64,000 nt of DNA, taken from the NCBI RefSeq assembly GCF_951230155.1, contig NZ_CATNVD010000021.1, forward strand, positions 24,022 to 88,021, given 5' to 3'. The stretch comes from Parablautia sp. Marseille-Q6255. GTDB lineage: Bacteria > Bacillota > Clostridia > Lachnospirales > Lachnospiraceae. The notes beneath the pieces were generated by a model. That model saw only the letters and a list, made by a program, of their open reading frames with translations. It did not search any database and was not told the origin of the DNA. Shown in pieces: positions 42,757 to 51,804 of this stretch. Both the position numbers and the translations under genes were made by a program. Positions within the stretch are counted from its first letter, which is position 1, and the number at the start of each line of letters is the position of its first letter.

Positions 42757-42841
42757 GATTCATCCCCCCTGTCTGCCATTGTTGATATATGATAGCTTTG
42801 GTACAGCGCCCTTTTTCACGTCGCTGTCATCCTATATATGT

Positions 42842-42876
42842 ATATTATACCCAGTACCTTATATTGTCAAGTACTG
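42842..42876 (-). promoter_or_regulatory. PadR operon promoter with palindrome
   Basis: Minus strand TTGACA (42870-42865), 17-bp spacer, TAATAT (42847-42842); a TATAAT at 15-bp spacing overlaps. CAGTAC (42852-42857) and GTACTG (42871-42876) form an inverted repeat across the -35 box, a likely PadR site. Confidence 0.65.
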
Positions 42877-42941
42877 TATAAAAATAAATAGCAGCATCAG
42901 TGGACAGAGAGCAACACGCCTGCTCACTGACGCTGCCCATG

Positions 42942-42964
42942 TAACCGTTCAGCCATGCACAAAG
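42942..42964 (+). repeat. Degenerate end of the 171-bp inverted-end element
   Basis: TAACCGTTCAGCCATGCACAAAG matches the left end of the element at 59117 in 21 of 23 bases, then diverges. It probably marks a decayed copy between the PadR promoter and the transglutaminase gene. Confidence 0.55.
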
Positions 42965-42971
42965 TCTGTTT

Positions 42972-44243
42972 CTACATCTCACTTGACAAAAAACCGCCGC
43001 GCGGATGATCCTTCCTGCTGCATTTTGGCAGTCCGCCCTTATTCCAGTACATACCGATCTTATTCCACGTCTTCTCTCCTACAAGAAAATAGCCTCCCTG
43101 CGCATCAAGCACATACCACTTTCTGTCAATCCGGACCATGTTCCACTGATGGCTCGGATTTGAAGCTTTGGAGCTGGCATGAACGTATCTGCACGGAACA
43201 CCGACCGCATCGCAGAGCGCCTTCATCGCCCGCGCATAACTGGAACACTGTGCCTCTCCGTAAACAAGCGCACCCCACGCCGTATTTGCACCGTTATACT
43301 GCCAGCCGCGCCATGCATAGCTGCAATTATTCCTTAAATAGGTATACGCCGCAGCTACTTTTTCATAATCGCTCATCCCTTTACGGATATAATTATCCTT
43401 AAAGCTCTGTACTACACGGCGTACCTCTGTCAGCTTGCCTGTGTTAAGCGACGGACCGTATACGCTGCCCGGCCGGTAGCTGCCCTTTACAGTAAGCTTC
43501 TTCGTCCTGACCTTGTAAATACTGCCAAAATCACTGTATTGTTTCTTCCCGTTTACTCTGGCATACGCCCTTACCTTATATTTATAGGTTTTTCCCGATT
43601 TCAGTCCGCGGTCCGTAAAAGTCAGGGTTCCCGCCTTTTTGATCGTTTTTACCTTTTTCCATGCACCGCCTGTCTGCCGGTAAATCTCGTATCCCTTTGC
43701 TCCGGCCGGCTGCATCCACGTAAGCTTCACTGACGTATTTCCCACAGTATATGCCTTTCGGATGTCAGGCGCAGTAAGCGTTGTCCTCAGCATGATCGTA
43801 TTCGACTCAGCCTTTTCGCCATCCAGGCCATACTCCGTAACCAGTTTATAATAGTACGTACGCCCAAGACTAAGCCCCGTATCGTAAAACAGAACCTCGC
43901 CTTTCATATCTGCATCCGCATCAAAACAAATCATCCTTCCTTTCGTACCCCTTCGCTGCCACGTGCCGCCATTAAGGGATATCCAGCGTGATCCGGCATC
44001 AAAGATATCGACGAGCCGGAATACTCCGCCCGCCTCCGGGGACTGATCCGCCCGATATACCTTATAGGTACTGTTAAATGGAAGTTCTGCCTGGATCTTC
44101 GCTGCATCGGCTCCTGCCGCGCTGCCCTTTATAAGCCTGATCTGCTCCTGCGCTGCCGCCGGCATTCCCATGCTGCACAGACAAAACCAGACTACCAGCA
44201 ACGTCCCCCATAAATGCCCTCTTCTTTTCCTTCTGTCTTTCAT
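42972..44243 (-). CDS. Secreted transglutaminase-like protein with Fn3-type domains
   Basis: 423 residues. Signal peptide (about 8-31, ending PAAAQ), two fibronectin III-like repeats (about 55-155 and 158-245, with TYYYKLVTEYG and TYKYKVRAYARVNGKKQYS), then a transglutaminase-like domain (about 265-400). The catalytic triad is readable: Cys in GEAQCSSYARAM, His in NPSHQWNMVRI, Asp in WYVLDAQGG. Bacterial members act as peptidases or amidases on wall-linked peptides rather than true transglutaminases. Monocistronic. GGGAGG lies upstream. Confidence 0.88.
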   Translation of the reverse strand: MKDRRKRRGHLWGTLLVVWFCLCSMGMPAAAQEQIRLIKGSAAGADAAKIQAELPFNSTYKVYRADQSPEAGGVFRLVDIFDAGSRWISLNGGTWQRRGTKGRMICFDADADMKGEVLFYDTGLSLGRTYYYKLVTEYGLDGEKAESNTIMLRTTLTAPDIRKAYTVGNTSVKLTWMQPAGAKGYEIYRQTGGAWKKVKTIKKAGTLTFTDRGLKSGKTYKYKVRAYARVNGKKQYSDFGSIYKVRTKKLTVKGSYRPGSVYGPSLNTGKLTEVRRVVQSFKDNYIRKGMSDYEKVAAAYTYLRNNCSYAWRGWQYNGANTAWGALVYGEAQCSSYARAMKALCDAVGVPCRYVHASSKASNPSHQWNMVRIDRKWYVLDAQGGYFLVGEKTWNKIGMYWNKGGLPKCSRKDHPRGGFLSSEM

Positions 44244-44466
44244 TCTCCCATCCTCCCTTTTTTCTTAATAAATTTGTTTTGTTTTTCTTTAGATTTCTTT
44301 CAGTTTTCAGTCACTGTTTATACACATTTTACCAGTATACTAAAGCCATAGATGAAATGAAGTCACCGAAATGCATGGCGCGTCTGTATTGACGGCGGCT
44401 TCGACAAACAGTTATCTTAATTTTGGTTAAGTTTTCATACATTTTTCTCTTTCCTTAACTCCGACA

Positions 44467-44530
44467 GGAGTACAAAAAGGGGATGGCTCAGGTGTCAGTG
44501 ACACCATATGCCGTCCCCTTTTTGTACTCC
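44467..44530. repeat. 64-nt nested palindrome between transglutaminase and greA genes
   Basis: A 17-bp perfect outer stem (44467-44483 with 44514-44530, GGAGTACAAAAAGGGGA type) encloses GGC/GCC and a perfect 7-bp GGTGTCA-G-TGACACC hairpin. Internal A5/T5 tracts could give terminator activity, but the structure is far longer than needed. The remaining gap (44244-44466) is AT-rich and shows no gene. Confidence 0.85.
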
Positions 44531-44541
44531 ATGCAGACTCT

Positions 44542-44560
44542 GCCGGGCTCAAAGCCCGGC
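44542..44560. terminator. GC-rich hairpin after greA
   Basis: GCCGGGCT and AGCCCGGC pair around CAA. There is no T-run on the minus strand, so termination alone by this hairpin is doubtful; it lies 23 nt past the greA stop. Confidence 0.45.
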
Positions 44561-44582
44561 TCTTCTCATGATGCCTGCCAGA

Positions 44583-45086
44583 CTAAAAGGTCCGCAGCTT
44601 ATCTTCACTGTCATCATGTGTATTCTCTATCTTTTTGATCTCCACGTAATAACCGTACTGATCATTGACCTTTATATACACGCGGTCTCCCACCTTGTGT
44701 CCGAGAATTGCCTTGCCCAGCGGAGATTCGATGCTGATCAGGCCGTGGATCGAGCTTCCGCGTACCGTTGTCACGAGCCGATAGACCTCTGTCTCATCAT
44801 CCTCTTCAAAATAAACATGTACGGTGTTGTTGATCCCGACCTCATCATCCTTTGAGTCATCCGAGATCACACGCGCCGTTTTCAGCATTCGCTCCAGATA
44901 CCGGATCCTGCTCTCGTTTTTATTCTTGTCTTTCTTCGCTGCGTGATACTCAAAATTTTCACTGAGATCGCCGTGCGCACGCGCCTCTTTGACTGCCTCT
45001 ATAGCTTCCCTGCGGACTACGAGCTTGCGGTAATCGATCTCCTCCTGTATTTTTTTGATATCACTTTGCGTTAACTGATCATACAT
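44583..45086 (-). CDS. greA: GreA/GreB-family transcription elongation factor
   Basis: 167 residues. N-terminal coiled coil (about 8-80) with EARAHGDLSENFEYHAAKKD, the conserved tip acidic pair region, and a C-terminal FKBP-like domain (ISIESPLGKAILGHKVGDRV). It rescues backtracked RNA polymerase by stimulating transcript cleavage. It follows the large glycosyltransferase gene by 72 bp. Confidence 0.94.
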   Translation of the reverse strand: MYDQLTQSDIKKIQEEIDYRKLVVRREAIEAVKEARAHGDLSENFEYHAAKKDKNKNESRIRYLERMLKTARVISDDSKDDEVGINNTVHVYFEEDDETEVYRLVTTVRGSSIHGLISIESPLGKAILGHKVGDRVYIKVNDQYGYYVEIKKIENTHDDSEDKLRTF

Positions 45087-45158
45087 GTTCGTTCATCCTT
45101 CTTCCTGTCATGGCCATCTGATCCTGGTCTTATTTGCTGCTGTTTTTCTGCACGCTCT

Positions 45159-47888
45159 TTATCTGCGCCTTGCTATCCTTTTTAGCTGCTCTTTAAACGG
45201 GATCCGTGCCTGGGCGATCTTCTGTGCGATGCGGTAAGAGGTCGTCCCCTTGAGCACCTCAATAGAAGACCGCAGCGCCGCATTTTCATTTCTGAGGCGA
45301 TTGACTGAGGCAGTCCCGCCGTGGCCGCCGATTTCCGGATTTGCACATGCGTATCCCTGAAAGACAAAGTCAAAATCAATTGCTCCGTTCTGCGCACAGG
45401 TACGTTCTGCGTCTTGTGGCGCGCAGGCTCTTTTATCCTGCCCCTCTTCCAGAAGTGCTCCATACAGCGCTCTGTATTCCCCGCCCATCGCAGCCACGCT
45501 TTTGTGCTGCATGCGCAGAACAATATCCTTTTTCTCCTGATACTCCTGCGGATGCTCCCTGATATGAAGCAGCAGCTCAACGATCTCCTCTGGAGACGCC
45601 TGCGGCGAAACCAGCCAGCCGCCGCCTGTTGCGCGCAGCCGTTCTCCGACGGCTCCGATGTCTGTACCTACAACGGGGATGCCATTCATCCACGCTTCAG
45701 AGACGGTATAGCAAAATGTCTCCGCCCAGATCGGCAAAATGCACACAAGATCAATCTCATAATCAGACAAAAGCTCCGGCAGCTCCTCCTTTTTGTACGT
45801 GGAGCTGAAATAACAGTTGTCCTGTGAGATCTGAGCAACCTGCTTATCGCCTATTGCGCCCATCACAAACCAGTTGATATTCTGTGTATCCAGAGGGATC
45901 ATCTTTCCTGCCGTGATGCTGCCCTTCTGCGGCACCATCCCTCCAAGGAACGCGACATGCAACCTTCCCTCCTTACTGATCTTCGGACGGTGTGTTCCGG
46001 TGTATACCTTTCCGTCTGTATAAATCGTATCTCCATGCTTTACGTACACGCGGATCCTGACCGGCCCCGGAGCCAGCTTCTGTGAACGCACTCTGACGTC
46101 GATCCCGCACATGAGGGCGTCCGGATCGCCGAACGCCTCTACAATGTCCTTTCTGGCAGTTCTTGCAGATAAAAAGCACTCCGTCTGTCTGCGCTGGTCC
46201 GTAAGCTCCACAAACAGCTCTGTCTCCCCGGATGGGATCCCCGGCAGATAAGCCCAGCCCTTTACATCGCCGAGGCCATGATCCTCTCCAATGACGCGGT
46301 CGAGCTTTACGCGCAGCTCTTTATTTTTCACGATCTTCCCCTGCGGCATTTTACAGCAGGCCTCTCTTGTTATCCTGTCCTCGCCGTGAGCGATCACATG
46401 GCATTTTTTACGAAGCTGCGGATAATACTGCAGCATGATCTCCATAGCGCTTTCTGATGGGAAAATGATCTCCCGGCACTGCTCCAACGCGCGCCCATGC
46501 TCCCTTCTCCAGATGCGCAGATAATCCGTCTCCGGATAAATCTGCTTTTTCTCCCAGAGACATTCCTGACAGCGTCTGCAGCGTTCTTCCCCGGAAAGCT
46601 TCGCGTCATCCGGCAGACAGTAGTGATTGTGCGGATCAAGCAGAAGGATCGTCGGACACGCGTAATAATAATCATGCAGCGTCGCCATCACCGGGATCCC
46701 CTGCGCCTGCGCGGCATCGTAAATATCCAGAGAGATCCCCTGCGTGTGATGTACGTGTACCAGATCAATACAAAACGCCTGCAATATCTCATCAAATATC
46801 CTGCGGATCGCCGCGTCACGAAAGACCGGAAACTGCGGTTCCTCCCCGATCTCAAATTTCAGGAGCACTTCCTCCTGGTCTGTATATGCAGTGACGCAGA
46901 GAAATTCCCCGTCGCGGGCTGCCACAAACACATTGTACTCTCCGCGCAGCTCCTCCATCAGCTCCCGCACATGGATCTGCGTCCCTCCGATATTATTAAA
47001 TGCTGTGGCGCGGAAATCCAGATGCACCACATACAGCAGATTTTTCTTTCCATTGTGCAGCTTTGTGTACAGATTGATGTTGTCCCGGATCTCCTGATCG
47101 GGATTTTCCACACAGTAGAGATGATTTCTGCGCATCTGCTGCGGATAGCGCTCCTCTAAAATCGCATTATGCGCATCACACAGCGCCTGCTTCTGCGCCG
47201 TATCAAAAGAGGCCGTCCCCTTGTGGTAAACAAAGGTATCGTCACACATCACGTGATGATAGCCTGCATGCTCCGCACGGTTGCAGAAATCATTTTCCTC
47301 TCCGTAGCCGCGCCCAAAGGTTCCGGCGTCAAAATACCCTATATCCTCGATCACACACCGCTTGATAAACATACAGAAGCCGACTGCCACCGTGATCCGC
47401 GGATAACGGTGCAGGCTGCACCGCTCGATCAGGGCAGCGTACGAGTCAACCGTACAGTTCTCCGGAACCGGATTGTCCTGACACATCACAGGAACAGAGC
47501 ACAGAGTCGCACTGTTGGAGAGCGGCGTCACCGTCGCTATACTCTCTTCCCTGTACGCGCACGCAAGGATCTTGTCCAGCCACCCTGCCGTGACGATCGT
47601 ATCGGAATTCAGAAGGAGTACGTCCCGATCCTCTGAAAGCTGCATGCCTATATTTACATTGGCAGAAAATCCCTGATTTGTTTCATTGTGGAGCACAAGA
47701 ATATGGTCGTCTGCGAGCGAATCCAGATAGGGCGCTATCCTCTCATCCGGACTGCAGTCATTGATCAGTATCACACGGTGTCTGGAAAGATCCGTGTGTC
47801 TTTTTACGCTCGGAATGCAGCGCTGCAGGTCGTCATATCCATTGTACACAGGGATAATAATGTCTACTTTTTCTGACCTTCTGTTCAT
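45159..47888 (-). CDS. Two-domain glycosyltransferase (GT2 + GT4)
   Basis: 909 residues. N-terminal GT2 domain (about 1-270): VDIIIPVYNGYDDLQRCI, VLLLNSDTIVTAGWLD, GRGYGEENDFCNRAEHAG. Then a GT4-like GT-B region (about 285-840) with VHVHHTQGISLDIYD, FLGGMVPQKG and ETFCYTVSEAWMNGIPVV. A C-terminal coiled-coil/SYRIA segment (about 870-909) resembles endings of polysaccharide-assembly proteins. It probably elongates or modifies the exported rhamnose-containing glycan. It is the last gene of the surface-polysaccharide run. Confidence 0.88.
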   Translation of the reverse strand: MNRRSEKVDIIIPVYNGYDDLQRCIPSVKRHTDLSRHRVILINDCSPDERIAPYLDSLADDHILVLHNETNQGFSANVNIGMQLSEDRDVLLLNSDTIVTAGWLDKILACAYREESIATVTPLSNSATLCSVPVMCQDNPVPENCTVDSYAALIERCSLHRYPRITVAVGFCMFIKRCVIEDIGYFDAGTFGRGYGEENDFCNRAEHAGYHHVMCDDTFVYHKGTASFDTAQKQALCDAHNAILEERYPQQMRRNHLYCVENPDQEIRDNINLYTKLHNGKKNLLYVVHLDFRATAFNNIGGTQIHVRELMEELRGEYNVFVAARDGEFLCVTAYTDQEEVLLKFEIGEEPQFPVFRDAAIRRIFDEILQAFCIDLVHVHHTQGISLDIYDAAQAQGIPVMATLHDYYYACPTILLLDPHNHYCLPDDAKLSGEERCRRCQECLWEKKQIYPETDYLRIWRREHGRALEQCREIIFPSESAMEIMLQYYPQLRKKCHVIAHGEDRITREACCKMPQGKIVKNKELRVKLDRVIGEDHGLGDVKGWAYLPGIPSGETELFVELTDQRRQTECFLSARTARKDIVEAFGDPDALMCGIDVRVRSQKLAPGPVRIRVYVKHGDTIYTDGKVYTGTHRPKISKEGRLHVAFLGGMVPQKGSITAGKMIPLDTQNINWFVMGAIGDKQVAQISQDNCYFSSTYKKEELPELLSDYEIDLVCILPIWAETFCYTVSEAWMNGIPVVGTDIGAVGERLRATGGGWLVSPQASPEEIVELLLHIREHPQEYQEKKDIVLRMQHKSVAAMGGEYRALYGALLEEGQDKRACAPQDAERTCAQNGAIDFDFVFQGYACANPEIGGHGGTASVNRLRNENAALRSSIEVLKGTTSYRIAQKIAQARIPFKEQLKRIARRR

Positions 47889-47942
47889 CTGTTTCCTCCA
47901 ACTGTCCTGCCAGACAGGACTCCTGTTTAATCATTGAGACGC

Positions 47943-50030
47943 TCAGTGTTTTCTCAAAAATCCAAGCGGCTTTTTTGCTTTCTGTAAAAGCTGCTGTGCA
48001 CAGGTCAGAGCTTCCGCTTCTGTCATCAGACGAATCCCGGCGCTGACCGTTATCTGCTGTGCGCCTTTGTCCGCCTGTACATGATAGATCGGATCTGGCG
48101 TCAGGAATACATCCCCCTGCTGTGTATGCGCGGATGCATTCGCCGCAGACAGCCGGGCCGTCGTCTTAGCCGGATCTATCCTGCAGATACACGCACTTCC
48201 CTCAACAGGGTCAAAACGCAGTCCCCGCACGGCGCCAAACGAGCGCAGATCAAACGTGACCGTAAAGCCGCCTTCCTCCAGCGGCACCTGTGCACAGAGC
48301 TTTTCCTGTTCTGAAAATCCATTTCCGGTATCAACAAAAAGCTGGCACTCCAGATATTCGCTGCGGAGCAGTCTCGTCCGAAACTCCTCCAGAGAAACGC
48401 CTATCTCCGGCACACTCTGCGCCAGCAGGCGGTTTGCGCCAACATAATGTTCTGTAAAATATACTGCCCACCTCTGAAAGCTTTCATCCTGCTCCCGCGT
48501 GATCCCAAACTCAGAAAGCAGATCCTTCTTCGCATACTGCGCATCCAGAAATGGATACGTGCTGTACAGCTCATTTACTGCGCGCCACAGAAGAAATGCT
48601 GACGGGACCGGAAAATCAAACATCCATTCACAGTCGATCACACGATACCTGCCATCCTCCGCCAGAAAGATATTGTCCAGGATCAGGTCAATATTTGCCG
48701 GAGCAACGCACGGTACGCCGCGCCACAGATCTTCTTCCATCGTCTCACCGAACACCTGGCCAAACGCTTCTGTCTCCTTTTGCGTCATCTCTGATACATC
48801 TGCATGACGCAGTCCCTCATCCTCACAGAGCCTGCGCACAATAGCAAGCAGCCTGCGGAGCTCTTCAAAATCTCCGTTTTGCACCGCCTCTTCCGCCTGA
48901 TGTCCCAGGCTTTTTCCCGGAAGGAACGGATAGACGATACCATCCTTTTCCAGTCTTCCCGGAAGCGGCTCCCACAGTCTGTACTGCTGTGTGTGTGCCG
49001 CAAGTGTGCCGATGTGAGAAGAGGCTGCCTCTTCCATCGGCATTTTTACAACATACTTTCCATTCCCATCCTTACAGATCACAGTCGCAGCGCAAAAGCG
49101 GTCTGCCCGGTCTGTACTGAGCTTTACATACTCCACCGAAGACGTAAACGGCGCGGCGCTCATCTCGATCAGAAACGAATTTGCAAAACGGTCCATCACG
49201 CCTTCCTGCTGCAGAGCAGACGCCATTTTTTCTTCTGAAAACAGAGCCATGCGGTATTTCGTAAAGTTCCATGTCGGACATCCATACTTCTGATCTTTCA
49301 AAGACGCGTCTGTAAAAATTTCCCGCGGAAATTTATAGTCCGGGTATGGATAATAAAATTTATAATACTCCAGTCCGCAGCTGTGCATCAGTGTCTCCCA
49401 CTCTGCTTTTGAAAAGGTGCGGACCGTATCGTTTCCTTCATACTCACGGATACCGTCAAAGTATCCGTCCGTATGATCCTCGGGAGCTCCTGCGAAATAT
49501 TTCAGCCCCAGACGGTTTTCGATCGCAACAAGGATCTTTCCGTCCGGCTTCAGGAGACGGCTGACACTGCGCAGATACGTCTCATACGGCTTCTCTCCCG
49601 GCGTAAAGCCCATGGCATATTCAAATACTCCGTTAAAGATCACATAATCAAATGTCTCTTTAAATGCGATATCATTCAGGTTTCCGACCAGTATTTCCAG
49701 ATTCTCATAGTCCTTATGGCGCGCGTAATTGATCCCGGCCCGCCGCCTGGAAAGCTCTACTGAGACGACCCGCCCGAGCCTTCTGCACAAAAGCCCTGTG
49801 ATCGCACCACAGCCGGAACCAATCTCCAGCACGTTGGCTCCTTCACGAAACGGATACCAGTTCAGGATATTTTCACGCGCCCTGGAAAGATGATAGAGGA
49901 CCGGAAACTTCACAGCTTCAAGCTCCTCAAGCTTCTTTCCCGACCTTGCGATCTCCAGGATCTCTTCCTCCACATCGCCGTCTGAATATAAATCTTTCCC
50001 TTTATAATAATCAAGATTCAGTTTTGCCAT
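47943..50030 (-). CDS. SAM methyltransferase fused to kinase-like domain (surface glycan)
   Basis: 695 residues. N-terminal class I methyltransferase (about 40-260) with motif I ANVLEIGSGCGAITGLL and VIFNGVFEYAMGF. The middle/C-terminal part (about 310-560) resembles an aminoglycoside-phosphotransferase-like kinase: KYVVKMPMEEAA, then LILDNIFLAEDGRY and RVIDCEWMFDF. The final ~130 residues are beta-rich. Methyl/phosphoryl capping enzymes often end ABC-exported O-antigen-type chains; the neighbouring Wzt has a C-terminal glycan-binding domain, consistent with this (inference). Confidence 0.78.
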   Translation of the reverse strand: MAKLNLDYYKGKDLYSDGDVEEEILEIARSGKKLEELEAVKFPVLYHLSRARENILNWYPFREGANVLEIGSGCGAITGLLCRRLGRVVSVELSRRRAGINYARHKDYENLEILVGNLNDIAFKETFDYVIFNGVFEYAMGFTPGEKPYETYLRSVSRLLKPDGKILVAIENRLGLKYFAGAPEDHTDGYFDGIREYEGNDTVRTFSKAEWETLMHSCGLEYYKFYYPYPDYKFPREIFTDASLKDQKYGCPTWNFTKYRMALFSEEKMASALQQEGVMDRFANSFLIEMSAAPFTSSVEYVKLSTDRADRFCAATVICKDGNGKYVVKMPMEEAASSHIGTLAAHTQQYRLWEPLPGRLEKDGIVYPFLPGKSLGHQAEEAVQNGDFEELRRLLAIVRRLCEDEGLRHADVSEMTQKETEAFGQVFGETMEEDLWRGVPCVAPANIDLILDNIFLAEDGRYRVIDCEWMFDFPVPSAFLLWRAVNELYSTYPFLDAQYAKKDLLSEFGITREQDESFQRWAVYFTEHYVGANRLLAQSVPEIGVSLEEFRTRLLRSEYLECQLFVDTGNGFSEQEKLCAQVPLEEGGFTVTFDLRSFGAVRGLRFDPVEGSACICRIDPAKTTARLSAANASAHTQQGDVFLTPDPIYHVQADKGAQQITVSAGIRLMTEAEALTCAQQLLQKAKKPLGFLRKH

Positions 50031-50096
50031 ATCCGTTTCTTCTCCTTTTGCACTGACCCGTTTCTCTATTTTCTGATTGCGTGCGGCAGCCGCATC

Positions 50097-51365
50097 CTAT
50101 GACAGGGTCACACTGGAATTCATATCGTAATATCCTACTGTATTCCTGTCAGAGATCACTGTCAGGCTGCATACGTCATATAATCTGTGAAACACAGCAA
50201 ACTCTCCGTTCTTGTATCCGGTACATCCAAGAGAGATCAGGTATTCTCCGCCCTGCAGGTCCAGCTTCTGTGTAAAGGTGATCTCCTGAAACTCCCCTGC
50301 TTTTTTCGGCTGCACGTCTGCTTTTTCGTACATGGTATTTGTCCCCGTGATCTCGATCCCCTGCAGATTTTTGATGGTAAACGCATAGATCGGCTCTGCG
50401 ATATCCTCATGGAACATCACCTTCATGCGCACGGAGAATGTACTGCCCTTCATGATGGTATTGGTGATAAGACCGGCGTCGTCGAGAAGCGCATAATCAA
50501 CGATCTCCGCACATTTCTCTCCATACTCGATCAGCTGCGGGTTTACGTCCACACTGTCCTTCCAGTTTTTCGACACATCCTCAATATCAGCCGCTCTTGA
50601 GTCTGCCTCAAGCTCCGACGGATCGAACTGGTTCACCAGCACCTTCTTATAAATATCGACAGCTTCCTTGGGCGTGCCTTCAAATATCTTGTCACCCTGA
50701 TTTAAGAGAATCGCCCGGTCGCAGTATTTCGTAATACTTCCGAGATCATGACTGACAAACAGGATCGTCTTTCCCTGTTTTTTAAACTCCTCAAATTTGC
50801 GGTAACACTTCGCCTGGAAAAATACATCCCCGACAGAAAGCGCCTCATCAACGATCAGGATCTCTGGATCTATATTTATCGCCACAGCAAAAGCCAGCCG
50901 TACAAACATACCGCTTGAGTATGTCTTGACCGGCTGATTCACATAATCTCCTATATCTGCAAAGGCAAGAATGTTCTCCAGCCGCGCATCGATCTCTTCC
51001 TCTGAAAAGCCCATCATCGTACCGTTCAGATACACATTCTCAATCCCTGTATACTCCATATTAAATCCGGCGCCAAGCTCCAGAAGCGCTGAGATCCTTC
51101 CCGCAACCTGCGCGCTCCCCTGCGTCGGATTGAGTACTCCGGTAATAATCTTTAAAATCGTAGACTTCCCGGAACCATTCGTCCCGATAATGCCAACCGT
51201 CTCTCCCTTTTTCACCTCAAAGCTGATCCCGTTAAGCGCATATTTCTCCCGGAAATGTTTCTTCCGCGCCAGTCCCAGACTTTCCTTCAAGCGGTCAGAC
51301 GGTTTATTATATAATTTGTAGACCTTAGTCACATGATCCACCAGGATCGCTGTATCAGAATTCAC
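50097..51365 (-). CDS. wzt: Polysaccharide ABC exporter ATPase with C-terminal glycan-binding domain (Wzt-like)
   Basis: 422 residues from GTG at 51365 (AAAAGGAGAAGG upstream). The longer frame from 51554 is only repeat DNA. Walker A GTNGSGKSTILK, signature YSSGMFVRLAFAVAI, Walker B ILIVDEALSVGD, His in VSHDLGS. After about residue 260 comes a beta-sandwich region like the Wzt domain that recognises the capped chain end. Its partner permease lies upstream, separated by three 133-bp repeats. Confidence 0.92.
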   Translation of the reverse strand: MNSDTAILVDHVTKVYKLYNKPSDRLKESLGLARKKHFREKYALNGISFEVKKGETVGIIGTNGSGKSTILKIITGVLNPTQGSAQVAGRISALLELGAGFNMEYTGIENVYLNGTMMGFSEEEIDARLENILAFADIGDYVNQPVKTYSSGMFVRLAFAVAINIDPEILIVDEALSVGDVFFQAKCYRKFEEFKKQGKTILFVSHDLGSITKYCDRAILLNQGDKIFEGTPKEAVDIYKKVLVNQFDPSELEADSRAADIEDVSKNWKDSVDVNPQLIEYGEKCAEIVDYALLDDAGLITNTIMKGSTFSVRMKVMFHEDIAEPIYAFTIKNLQGIEITGTNTMYEKADVQPKKAGEFQEITFTQKLDLQGGEYLISLGCTGYKNGEFAVFHRLYDVCSLTVISDRNTVGYYDMNSSVTLS

Positions 51366-51409
51366 AGTCCTTCTCCTTTTTACATCAATGTATGAAACGC
51401 AGCTGCTGC

Positions 51410-51804
51410 TTTGAGCCGCACCTCGACTCCGCTGCTGCTTCGTCTCGGTCGCGGGCATTCGCCCTATAAAAACACCTTTTCCCGCTCTCTGGCGCACGCG
51501 CCTCGAGCGGCTCGGTGTTTTTGCACTTCCTTTTTCCTGTGCTTTGAGCCGCACCTCGACTCCGCTGCCGCTTCGTCTCGGTCGCCGGCATTCGCCCTAT
51601 AAAAACACCTCTTTCCGCTCTCTGGCGCATGCGCCTCGAGCGGCTCGGTGTTTTTGCACGGCTCTTTTTCTGTGCTTTGAGCCGCACCTCGACTCCGCTG
51701 CCGCTTCGTCTCGGTCGCCGGCATTCGCCCTATAAAAACACCTCTTTCCGCTCTCTGGCGCATGCGCCTCGAGCGGCTCGGTGTTTTTGCACGGCTCAAA
51801 GCAC
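51410..51804. repeat. Three tandem copies of a 133-bp repeat
   Basis: Units begin at 51410, 51543 and 51676, all starting TTTGAGCCGCACCTCGACTC. Copies 2 and 3 are nearly identical; copy 1 has a few changes. Each holds AAAAACACC and GGTGTTTTT arms about 40 bp apart, enclosing CCGCTC/GAGCGG and GCGCATGCGC, which is a terminator-like hairpin on both strands. GTGCTTTGAGCCG before unit 3 and CGGCTCAAAGCAC at its end form 13-bp inverted ends. Frames across it are artefacts, because 133 is not a multiple of 3. The wzm stop codon lies inside the last unit. Confidence 0.95.

Noticed and set aside
51410..51804. CRISPR array
   Set aside because: Three directly abutting 133-bp units without unique spacers and with no cas genes in the window.
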